Assembly: GCA_026993525.1 (NCBI GenBank)
Contig: JALWSS010000195.1
Span: forward strand, 1-38,522
Length of the DNA stretch: 38,522 nucleotides
Direction: 5' to 3'
Origin: Saprospiraceae bacterium
Lineage (GTDB): Bacteria; Bacteroidota; Bacteroidia; Chitinophagales; Saprospiraceae
The notes beneath the pieces are model-generated. The model made no database searches. It saw only the letters and a list, made by a program, of their open reading frames with translations, and was not told the DNA's origin. The stretch's first letter is position 1. Each line of letters starts with the position of its first letter. Both the position numbers and the translations under genes were made by a program. Positions 24,166-31,031 of this stretch are shown here, piece by piece.

Positions 24166-24894
24166 CCCCGATGCCGATGCCGAATCCCGAAAGCTTTCGG
24201 GATCGGCATCGGCACGGGGAGCTACGAGCCATTTCACCGCTTCCCTTTTTGTCAGGTTCGGCAATTCGGGGTGGTCATTCAGAAAATCCATGACGGCCGG
24301 TGCGTTTACCTTCGAATACTGACGCAGGGCCCAGCCGGCGGCTTTTTGCAGGAAAAACTCGTTGGTGGGCATTACGGCCAGGATGTACTTTTTCATCAGT
24401 TCGAAATCGGTCTTTTCCCGGTAGCTGAGCTGGAAGATGATGCTGGTTCGCTGTAGCCAGATATTGCCGGAGGCGATCCATTTTTCAGTAACGGGCAACC
24501 GCAACTCCGGGAAGCGCTGAAAATGCTTTCCGGCCAGTTTGGCTACCCAATCCACGGTGTCCCACCAGCTTTTGGTGGTGATGAGGAGTTCGATCAGGGC
24601 AATGTCGTCGGCTTTCAGTTTGCGCATGGATTTCTCTACCATTTGTACGGCCAGGTAGTGCAATTCCCGCTCGTCGAGGTCAAAGGCCAGCCGGCAAAGG
24701 TCAGCGAGCTCATCCGTTGGCAAAAGGCCGTATTCCGAGAAAAGCTGCTTTGCCAGTCCTTTCCATTCTGCCGACTTCAGGCCGAAATAGCGGAACTTGT
24801 TGCGCATGTATTCTGCCTGCCTCACTGCCCGCTCAGGGTCGCCATTTGCTTCGAAAAGCGCAGCGGCAATTTCAAGGTAGCTAGTTGCTGTCAT
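24157..24894 (-). CDS. AlkD-like DNA alkylation repair protein with repeat-derived tail
   Basis: A HEAT-like-repeat DNA glycosylase of the AlkD/AlkC family, which excises positively charged alkylated bases. The 245-residue protein has the characteristic blocks: AEYMRNKFRYFGLKSAEWKGLAKQL, REWxYLA-like ERELHYLAVQMV, LLITTKSWWDTVDWVA (Trp and Asp of the active face), SGNIWLQRTSIIFQL, FFLQKAAGWALRQYSK and the final NLTKREAVKWL. After KWL the frame runs on for about 20 residues (VAPRADADPESFRDSASASG) encoded by a GGCTCGTAGCTC repeat unit, a 43-bp palindrome and the ATCCCTC array, whose junction supplies the stop. That tail is not part of the family. The start is 5 bp after the DUF4836-like gene, so they are co-transcribed. 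Confidence 0.88.
   Translation of the reverse strand: MTATSYLEIAAALFEANGDPERAVRQAEYMRNKFRYFGLKSAEWKGLAKQLFSEYGLLPTDELADLCRLAFDLDERELHYLAVQMVEKSMRKLKADDIALIELLITTKSWWDTVDWVAKLAGKHFQRFPELRLPVTEKWIASGNIWLQRTSIIFQLSYREKTDFELMKKYILAVMPTNEFFLQKAAGWALRQYSKVNAPAVMDFLNDHPELPNLTKREAVKWLVAPRADADPESFRDSASASGEG
24172..24214. repeat. Near-perfect 43-bp palindrome inside the AlkD-like 3' end
   Basis: TGCCGATGCCGA then TCCCGAAAG on the left pair with CTTTCGGGA then TCGGCATCGGCA on the right; a single A (24184) is unpaired. The centre is AAAGCTTT. It belongs to the TCCCGA/TCGGGA palindrome family and is translated as the tail of the AlkD-like protein. Confidence 0.9.
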
Positions 24895-24899
24895 GGTGT

Positions 24900-26843
24900 T
24901 TAAGTCCGGGCTCCCCCGGAATTTTCGAGGTACAATTCGTTGACGACCTGGAGGAGCTTCATCAGGAAGTTTTCCGACTCATCAAACAGGTGCAGGTGTA
25001 CTTCGCCGTTGAGCGAGTCTCCCTGGAATTTGTCGTAATAGGCCTCCAGGCTTTTCACTTCGCTGGCCAGGCGCTCCAGCATGGGTTGCACACTGGGTGA
25101 TTGCCCCATTTCGGAGCCTGCAACAGCCCGGAGGGTGTGGGAGATGTCCCAGTACATCACCGAGCTGCTTTTGCAAAGCGTTTTGCGGTGCTGTTTGCCA
25201 AGGCGCCGGGATTTGGGGTAGCCGGTGGAAAGCCTTGTTTGAACCAGGCTCTTGTCATTCGTCACAATGAACAGACCGTTTTCAAGGGCCAGGTAAAACT
25301 TGACACCTACTTCCGGAATGGTGGCGGTATAGTACCTGCCCTCCTGCCGGAGCACCTCGCTGTGGACACCCAGGTCTATGAATTTCATCAAGTCGTTTTT
25401 GCTGCCATAGGACATCAGCATGGTCATGATGGGCATATCCTGCAAAACCGTGGTGTCTTTGCTGATCAGGTTGAAATCTTCGTCAAACTCCCAGGTTTTT
25501 TGCGTCACCTGCACACTCTGCATGCCGGAAACGGCCAGCATCAGGTCGCCTTTCAACACATTGCCGATGGCCTCTTCGTCAATGACGATGCCGAGGATCT
25601 TTACGGCATCTTTGGCCAGGTTTCCGTATTGCGGCGTGTTGTCAAGTATTTTGTAGAGCAGTTTTTTTCCTTCGTCAATGGCGTTTTTGACGCTCAGGTT
25701 AATGAAGTAATAGCCGAACAACTCACCGTCGTCTTTCACATATCGGAGCATTCGTTTGTTGAGTTTGGTATCGAAAGACTTTTTGTAAAACGATGCGATG
25801 TCTTCGTTGTGAAAAATCTTTGACCTGAACTCCATCAGGCCGTCGTTGAAATTGCCGGAAAAAGAAACGTAGGTGTCGGCATAGAACATTTCCATCATGG
25901 GCGTGAGGATGCCCGTTATTTTCTGAAAATCTCTATCCACCATTCCCATTTCCCGGGAAAAGCTGTTGCCGTACAACTGCATGAACCAGTCGTAGTTCAT
26001 CCAAAGGTGCATGTCACTACGGTCAGCTACGGCTTTGCGGAAGTTTTCGTCAACCGAGATGGCCATGAGGTATTTGCGGTTCATCAGTTTGTCCACCCAC
26101 TGGCCCAGTTGTTCAAATTTTCTGGCATCGCGGGCCAGTTGTTCGGCAATGGGGTCATAATCTTTCTGTTCTTCGATAATGGCCGGCTCCTCCGTTGGCT
26201 TCATTTCTTCCGCCGGCAATTGAGGAATTTCCGCCGGTTTCTGTTCGTTCATCTCGTCTTCTTCCAGCCATTCAGGGTCCTGGTCCAGGTCCTCATAGCC
26301 ATCCAGAGTGGTGGCCGGGCGGTTGAGAAAGCTCATGTCAATCATAAAGGTCAAGGCCAGGATGTCCTGGTTCCAGGCGATGGCAAGTTCACCCCTGTCA
26401 TTCACGAATAGCTGATAGGTTTCATTTTCCAGGATGATATCGTCCGGGCTTTTCAGGCTGTTGAAGACCATTTGCTCAAAGGTGGCGATGTTGCTCAGTT
26501 TGATGAGGAGGTTGAAGTAGCCCAGGTCACCTTTGCTGCTAATGAACATGCAAATCGGTTGGGAGATGTCCAGGCCGAGTTTGGCGGGGTCATCCAGCAG
26601 GTCACGGATCACTTCGCCTTCCTTGCCGGGTACGGACAACACTTCCTCCTGCAGGAAATGCTCGATGAAGTCAATGCTGCGCAGGTCTTTCATGGACACC
26701 TTTTTGCCGAGGTGGTCGAAATCGGCGGTCAATACAAGGCCGGCGTCAGAAGGCACATAGCTCCACACCGATTGCGCAGCGAGGGAAGAAAAAAGACAGA
26801 GGGCAAGGTAAATGGAAAGGGAAAGTTTGCAGATCGTTTTCAT
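24900..26843 (-). CDS. DUF4836-like exported protein
   Basis: A 647-residue protein with a signal peptide (MKTICKLSLSIYLALCLFSSLAAQ). The mature start, SVWSYVPSDAGLVLTADFDHLGKKVSMKDL, fits the DUF4836 family of Bacteroidota, whose role is unknown; my assignment rests on this motif. Residues about 185-235 are acidic and Pro-rich (DLDQDPEWLEEDEMNEQKPAEIPQ type linker). The rest alternates helices and strands: MNYDWFMQLYG, FSGNFNDGLMEFRSKIF, LMLAVSGMQSV and YTATIPEVGVKFYLALENGLFIVTNDKSLV. No catalytic motif is seen. It follows a lipoprotein gene by 24 bp and precedes the AlkD-like gene by 5 bp, so lipoprotein and this protein probably act together in the envelope. Confidence 0.75.
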   Translation of the reverse strand: MKTICKLSLSIYLALCLFSSLAAQSVWSYVPSDAGLVLTADFDHLGKKVSMKDLRSIDFIEHFLQEEVLSVPGKEGEVIRDLLDDPAKLGLDISQPICMFISSKGDLGYFNLLIKLSNIATFEQMVFNSLKSPDDIILENETYQLFVNDRGELAIAWNQDILALTFMIDMSFLNRPATTLDGYEDLDQDPEWLEEDEMNEQKPAEIPQLPAEEMKPTEEPAIIEEQKDYDPIAEQLARDARKFEQLGQWVDKLMNRKYLMAISVDENFRKAVADRSDMHLWMNYDWFMQLYGNSFSREMGMVDRDFQKITGILTPMMEMFYADTYVSFSGNFNDGLMEFRSKIFHNEDIASFYKKSFDTKLNKRMLRYVKDDGELFGYYFINLSVKNAIDEGKKLLYKILDNTPQYGNLAKDAVKILGIVIDEEAIGNVLKGDLMLAVSGMQSVQVTQKTWEFDEDFNLISKDTTVLQDMPIMTMLMSYGSKNDLMKFIDLGVHSEVLRQEGRYYTATIPEVGVKFYLALENGLFIVTNDKSLVQTRLSTGYPKSRRLGKQHRKTLCKSSSVMYWDISHTLRAVAGSEMGQSPSVQPMLERLASEVKSLEAYYDKFQGDSLNGEVHLHLFDESENFLMKLLQVVNELYLENSGGART

Positions 26844-26867
26844 AAAAAGGAATTGGTGAGGTGAAGA

Positions 26868-27530
26868 TTATTTGAAAGTGATTTCGGTGGCTGGTTTCAC
26901 CTTGCCCGTGGCAATGTCGGCAGGGGTGGTTTGCAACATGACGGCTTTGCGGCTCGGGCTGAGCTGAAAAGCCTGGTTGCTGTAGTGGTCAATGGCTTTT
27001 TCAAAGCGGTAAATTACCATGTATTTGGCTTGTTCCAACATGACTTTTCTGGAAGTGGGCAGGTTCTGAAATTCATCGGGTTTGAGGCTGTACTCGAACA
27101 GCCTTCGGAAAATGCCGTTCTGGTAGCGGTAATTGGGTTTGGGCTCCCACTTTTTCCCATTGTTGGCGGTGGCCTTTCCTGCCAGCTCGTACATGGCGTT
27201 GTCAAGGTCTTCCACCTTTTTGAACCGGCAGCGCACTTTGAAAATAAAACTGGTCCAATTGCTCTGAATGTCAACCCCTGACAGACCGGGCATGGTTCTG
27301 AGGTCACCCTCCAGGTCGTCCAGAAAAGACTGTATCCGGCTTTGGCTGGGTATTTCTTTTCCTTCCACGACACCGGCATCGAGATAAGCACGAACCTTGT
27401 CCACGCTCTGACTCATGTCCAGGGTCAGCACCATCTCACCCGAACCATCTGCTTTCATGTTGATCTCTTCGATAATCTGGAAGCAACCGGTGAGAAGCAG
27501 TGAGGAAAGGAGAAAAATTATTGATTTCAT
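26868..27530 (-). CDS. Lipoprotein of unknown function
   Basis: A 220-residue lipoprotein: MKSIIFLLSSLLLTGC is a signal with lipobox LTGC, so the mature protein starts at lipidated Cys16. The next part, FQIIEEINMKADGSGEMVLTLDMSQS, looks like a beta-hairpin and is typical of Bacteroidota lipoproteins encoded beside DUF4836 genes. The rest is mixed alpha/beta with no enzyme motif. There is no Asp at +2, so outer-membrane sorting would follow the usual Bacteroidota rules. It is the first gene of the lipoprotein/DUF4836-like/AlkD-like unit. A 75-bp inverted-repeat element lies between it and the next upstream gene. Confidence 0.75.
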   Translation of the reverse strand: MKSIIFLLSSLLLTGCFQIIEEINMKADGSGEMVLTLDMSQSVDKVRAYLDAGVVEGKEIPSQSRIQSFLDDLEGDLRTMPGLSGVDIQSNWTSFIFKVRCRFKKVEDLDNAMYELAGKATANNGKKWEPKPNYRYQNGIFRRLFEYSLKPDEFQNLPTSRKVMLEQAKYMVIYRFEKAIDHYSNQAFQLSPSRKAVMLQTTPADIATGKVKPATEITFK

Positions 27531-27546
27531 TTAAAATGGTTTGTCC

Positions 27547-27621
27547 GTAGAGACGTTGCACCGCAACGTCTTCAAAAAAGGGTTATTTGATTATCGAAGA
27601 GCTTGCATGCAAGGTCTCTAC
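27547..27621. mobile_element. 75-bp element with GTAGAGAC inverted ends
   Basis: The left end GTAGAGACGTTGCA and the right end (complement of GTAGAGACCTTGCA) match at 13 of 14 positions. The left half has an inner hairpin GACGTTGC/GCAACGTC. No open frame. Similar GTAGAGACGTTGCA repeats are known to me as dispersed elements in cyanobacteria and Bacteroidota. A single-ended copy is at 37247-37262. The right end stops two bases after the stop codon of the small membrane protein gene. Confidence 0.75.
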
Positions 27622-27623
27622 AA

Positions 27624-27923
27624 TTACCGGGTGTACATTAAAACCGCCCCCAGGGCCGTGATGAGTACGATCAGGCCGGTGGCCATTTTTACGGAGTATT
27701 GGATATGGCTGCAAAATGTGCGGATCTCGGTTTGCATGTCGGGGTAGCGGGGGATGATCTCAGCCTCCAGCTTTTGCTTGTTGAACAAATGGGCGGCTCC
27801 GAACTCAACCCGGTTTTCCACCAGTTTCTTGTAGAGCTTGAAAACTTTTATTCTGAAGTAAAAATTGAGGAAGAGCAAGGCCACGAAAAGTGCGGCAATG
27901 ATCACCATGAGCAGTTTGGTCAT
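27624..27923 (-). CDS. Small membrane protein, two helices
   Basis: A 99-residue protein starting MTKLLMVIIAALFVALLFLNFYF (the ATG at 27923; an in-frame ATG at 28016 would add a hydrophilic leader that lies in repeats). Helix 1 covers residues 3-25 and helix 2 about 77-96 (VKMATGLIVLITALGAVLMY). Between them lies a charged amphipathic stretch (FKLYKKLVENRVEFGAAHLFNKQKLEAEIIPRYPDM). I do not recognise the family. An exact -7 box TATCTTTG sits about 20 bp upstream. Confidence 0.65.
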   Translation of the reverse strand: MTKLLMVIIAALFVALLFLNFYFRIKVFKLYKKLVENRVEFGAAHLFNKQKLEAEIIPRYPDMQTEIRTFCSHIQYSVKMATGLIVLITALGAVLMYTR

Positions 27924-27943
27924 CGGAAGTACAGGTTTTGGGA

Positions 27944-27951
27944 CAAAGATA
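27944..27951 (-). promoter_or_regulatory. -7 box for the small membrane protein gene
   Basis: TATCTTTG on the minus strand, the same octamer as in the metK and amidohydrolase promoters. No TTG at the expected distance. It supports the start at 27923 over 28016, which lies upstream of it. Confidence 0.5.
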
Positions 27952-28045
27952 AGGGCTAAGCCCTGACCCGGAAGGTTGAGAGGGGGTGAGAGGGGGTGAT
28001 CCCGATCCCGAATCAAATTCGGGACGGGATAAACCCCTCGATTCC

Positions 28046-28268
28046 TGAGTGCACTGCAAAAACCCTTAATTCATTAATTCCGACGGGAATTTGAATGCTC
28101 ACATGCCGGACGGAGTCCGGCTGGATGAGGCACCGGACAGAGTCCGGCGCCAGCAGTGACGCTGGTTCCGGACTCCGTCCGGGACCATATCTTGTCGGAC
28201 TCTGTCCGACATTTTTCCAGAAGGAATAACCTCTTTTGACGCAAATACCACTTTTTGCAGTGGACTCA
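28046..28268. mobile_element. TIR element, copy 2 (223 bp), inverted relative to copy 1
   Basis: Left end B (TGAGTGCACTGCAAAAACC, 28046-28064) and right end A (complement of TGAGTCCACTGCAAAAAGTG, to 28268) are the same two ends as in the element at 14151-14334, in the opposite order. End A identity covers 26 bp and end B about 20 bp; interiors are unrelated. TTCC flanks both sides, within TTCCTC-rich sequence. The interior of this copy carries four GGAC..GTCC palindromes. It lies downstream of the TonB-type receptor gene. Confidence 0.65.
28105..28209. repeat. Cluster of four GGAC..GTCC palindromes
   Basis: CCGGACGGAGTCCGG (28106-28120), CCGGACAGAGTCCGG (28133-28147), CCGGACTCCGTCCGG (28168-28182) and TCGGACTCTGTCCGA (28195-28209), with a CCAGC/GCTGG hairpin at about 28150-28165. 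The first two and last two read in opposite orientation, so the whole cluster can also fold as one long hairpin. Confidence 0.85.
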
Positions 28269-28330
28269 TTCCTCAGTTCCTCGATTCCTCAGTTCCTCTC
28301 CCGACGAATGTCGGGACTCAATTCCTCAAA

Positions 28331-30790
28331 TCAATCATTCGTTTTGATCCTTTTCTGCTCCTCCTCCAGGCCGGTTGATCGTCGGCGGGCGCTTTTCACT
28401 TGCTGGTTGCCGAAGTTCCAGGTCAGGTTGACTTTTAGGCGCTGGCTGTCCCAGTAGCCGTTGCCGCGGATGTGGAGTACACCGAGCTTGCTGCTGCCCG
28501 ACCATTGCTGGCTGTGGAAGATGTCACTTACGCTCAGTTTCAGGGACAGGGCATCGCCGAGGAATTTTTTCTGCACGCCGGCGTCAATGCTCCACATGTC
28601 ATCTGTTTCGAAGGTGCCTTCCCAAACGGCCGGTGAGTTGTACCAGCCCGATATTTCAGCAACGAAGCCCCTGGGCAGGGTGAAAGAGTGTTGCATGTAG
28701 ATGTTGAAGGCATAGACGGTGATGTCCACCGTTTTGTCGTCGCCGAAATCGGCCAGGTTGTGGGTGCGGTAGGCATTCAGGTTGGCGTAGCTGTTCCACC
28801 ATTTGGCGAGGGAAACGGGAGCGCTGAAGGTCAGGCTGAGGTTTTTCTGGCTGGCCAGGTTGTCGGTGGTCAGGAAAGCCGCAGCGGAATCCCTCGAATC
28901 CACATCGGTGATGTTGGCGATCAGGTCGGTGGTCTTGCTGTACGAAATGGAGGTGTTGTACATGTATCTGTAAGTGTGGGTGAGCTGTACGCTGTTGGTG
29001 TACTGCGGGTTCAGGAAGGGGTTGCCTTTCTGAAAAGTCAGCTCATCCACACGGCCTTCAAACGGATTCAGGTCCTGGTATGACGGGCGGTCCAGCCGGC
29101 GGCTGTAGGTAGCCTGAAGCATGTTCATGTCGTTCACCTGCCAGGTGATGCCGGCCGAGGGGAAGAAGTCGAGGTAATCCCTTTTTACATTCTGGTCGTT
29201 TACCGGCTTCAGCGCTGTGAGGTCACCTTCGGAGTTGGTGTGCTCCACCCGGAGGCCTGCCTGAAAACCCACCTTGCCCAACTGGTGCTGGTAGTTCGCA
29301 TAGGCCGCTTGTATCCACTCGGTGTAAATGAAGTGATTGGTGCGGTCGGGGTCAACCACCGGGTCGTCTTCGATGACATTGAAGAACTGGAAATCGTTGT
29401 CGGTTTTCACATAGCTGGTCTTGACACCGGCTGAGAGTTTACCCTTGCCGATGTTGCGCTCGTGGTCAAGTTTGAAAGCATAAATGTCAATATCGGTCGG
29501 GGCGATGGTTTTGTAAATGTACTCGCTCAAAACAGCGTCCGGGTCGCTTCCGTCGCCGGCCAGGTAGGTATTGGGCAAGTTCTGAACGTCGTTGTTCTTA
29601 AAGAAACCATAGTCCAGGTCCAGGTTCCATATCAGGCCTTTTCCGTCGTCAAACCGGTAGTTCAGGTTGGCGTTGTAGTTGTCCCGCTCACCGGAAGAAT
29701 TTGCCAGGGCCATGAGTGTGCTGTCAACTGCTGCGCTCACCGGGCTTGAAAGAAAAGCAGTGCCTTCGGAATCATCGGTGTAGTTGTTTTTGTTGCTTGT
29801 GAGCAAAAAACCGATGGTTGATTTTTTATCGAGGAAGAAGTCGGTTCCCAAACGCAGGTTGTGCGACTTCCAGTTGCTCTCATTGCCAAAGCGCTGGTCA
29901 ACGATGAGGTCGTACTGTTCCCGGTACAGGTTGTTTTCATTGAAGTTGGCACCGTCGTAGTAGTTGTAGCTGCCAAAAACATTCAACACTTTGTTGCGGT
30001 AGTTGCCACTGATGCCGCCGTTGTATCGCTGTTTGATACCGTGTGAATAGCCGAGGTTCACCGTGCCGTTTGTGCCAAGCCGTTTGTCCTTTTTGAGTTT
30101 GATGTTGATGATGCCTGCATTGCCCTCAGCCTCGTATTTTGACGAAGGGTTGGTGATGACCTCGATGCGCTCGATTTCACTGCTCTGCAAGGTGCGCAGG
30201 TAGTTGGCCAGGTCTTCACTGCTCAGGTAAGTGGGTTTGTTGTTGATGAAAACACGGACGCCGTTTTTTCCGCTGAGAATGATGTTGTCGTTGTTGTCAA
30301 CGATGACCCCGGGTGCCTTTCGCAGCAATTCCATGGCATCGCTGCCGGTGGCATTGATGCTGCCCTCTACGTTGAACACCGTTTTGTCGGGGTGCACTTC
30401 CACCAATGGTTTTCGGGCAATGACCGTGGCCTGGGCAAGGTCCACACTTGCGTCGTCCATCACGATGGTTTCCAGCCTTTTTATCTCCCCTTCGGCAAAA
30501 CGAAAGGGTGCGGTGGATTTGACCGGCAGGCCAACATAACTCACCTGGACGAAGTACTCGCCCGGCAGCACTGCCGGGATTTCAAAAGTGCCGTCCTCCG
30601 TGGTGTACTCCGCTTTCAGAAGACTGGTGTCTTCGGCATTGAGCAACAGCACGTTGGCGAAGGAAATGGGTTGTTGTGAAGCATCGAGCACAAGGCCGGA
30701 AATGGATCCCTTTGTTTGGGAAGTCTGTGCCCGTGTGAGGGTGGCACACAGCAGGAGCAACCCTGCCATGAGGAAGGTTTTGGTCTTCAT
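28331..30790 (-). CDS. Outer-membrane beta-barrel receptor, TonB-dependent type
   Basis: An 819-residue outer-membrane protein. The ATG at 30790 starts the signal peptide MKTKTFLMAGLLLLCATLTRAQ; an ATG eight codons earlier is less likely. Order: a carboxypeptidase-regulatory-like domain (GSISGLVLDASQQPISFANVLLL to YVGLPV, about 25-110), a plug-like domain (VDLAQATVIARKPLVEVHPDKTVFNVEGS, DAMELLRKAPGVIVDNNDNIILSGKNGVRVFINNKPTYL, EVITNPSSKYEAEGNAGIINI), then a long barrel of the OMP_b-brl family with Tyr/Asn-rich strands. It is related to TonB-dependent receptors but has no partner SusD. Substrate unknown. Repeats and a TIR element follow its stop within a few bases. Confidence 0.88.
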   Translation of the reverse strand: MKTKTFLMAGLLLLCATLTRAQTSQTKGSISGLVLDASQQPISFANVLLLNAEDTSLLKAEYTTEDGTFEIPAVLPGEYFVQVSYVGLPVKSTAPFRFAEGEIKRLETIVMDDASVDLAQATVIARKPLVEVHPDKTVFNVEGSINATGSDAMELLRKAPGVIVDNNDNIILSGKNGVRVFINNKPTYLSSEDLANYLRTLQSSEIERIEVITNPSSKYEAEGNAGIINIKLKKDKRLGTNGTVNLGYSHGIKQRYNGGISGNYRNKVLNVFGSYNYYDGANFNENNLYREQYDLIVDQRFGNESNWKSHNLRLGTDFFLDKKSTIGFLLTSNKNNYTDDSEGTAFLSSPVSAAVDSTLMALANSSGERDNYNANLNYRFDDGKGLIWNLDLDYGFFKNNDVQNLPNTYLAGDGSDPDAVLSEYIYKTIAPTDIDIYAFKLDHERNIGKGKLSAGVKTSYVKTDNDFQFFNVIEDDPVVDPDRTNHFIYTEWIQAAYANYQHQLGKVGFQAGLRVEHTNSEGDLTALKPVNDQNVKRDYLDFFPSAGITWQVNDMNMLQATYSRRLDRPSYQDLNPFEGRVDELTFQKGNPFLNPQYTNSVQLTHTYRYMYNTSISYSKTTDLIANITDVDSRDSAAAFLTTDNLASQKNLSLTFSAPVSLAKWWNSYANLNAYRTHNLADFGDDKTVDITVYAFNIYMQHSFTLPRGFVAEISGWYNSPAVWEGTFETDDMWSIDAGVQKKFLGDALSLKLSVSDIFHSQQWSGSSKLGVLHIRGNGYWDSQRLKVNLTWNFGNQQVKSARRRSTGLEEEQKRIKTND

Positions 30791-30827
30791 AAGTCGGATG
30801 ATTTTACAGTTCAAAAAAGGTGATGCG

Positions 30828-30835
30828 CAAATGTA
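30828..30835 (-). promoter_or_regulatory. -7 box for the 819-residue receptor gene
   Basis: TACATTTG on the minus strand matches TAnnTTTG, 38 bp upstream of the start codon. No TTG at 17-23 bp. Confidence 0.4.
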
Positions 30836-30981
30836 GAAGGCAACAAAACGGCCCAGGATATTTTTCGATAAACGACAGGGTTTCCATCCATCGAAATTGC
30901 CTTTGCCGGTTCAGACGCAAATCCTGATATGTGGGTTACAGCCTTTTGGAACCCACACCCGTTTTGATGATGCCTGAAATG

Positions 30982-31014
30982 AAAAATCCCCCTACCTGTG
31001 GAAGGGGGATTTTT
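30982..31014 (-). terminator. Terminator after the second receptor gene
   Basis: A perfect 12-bp stem, AAAAATCCCCCT (30982-30993) with AGGGGGATTTTT (31003-31014), 9-nt loop. It has A and T runs on both sides, so it can work in both directions. It lies 17 bp after the stop of the 787-residue receptor gene. Confidence 0.88.
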
Positions 31015-31031
31015 TTCGTCGGGGGGGGCAA

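Noticed and set aside
14151-28268. A composite transposon bounded by the two inverted TIR elements
   Set aside because: The 14 kb between them is ordinary chromosomal content including metK and nhaD, and each copy already has both of its own ends.
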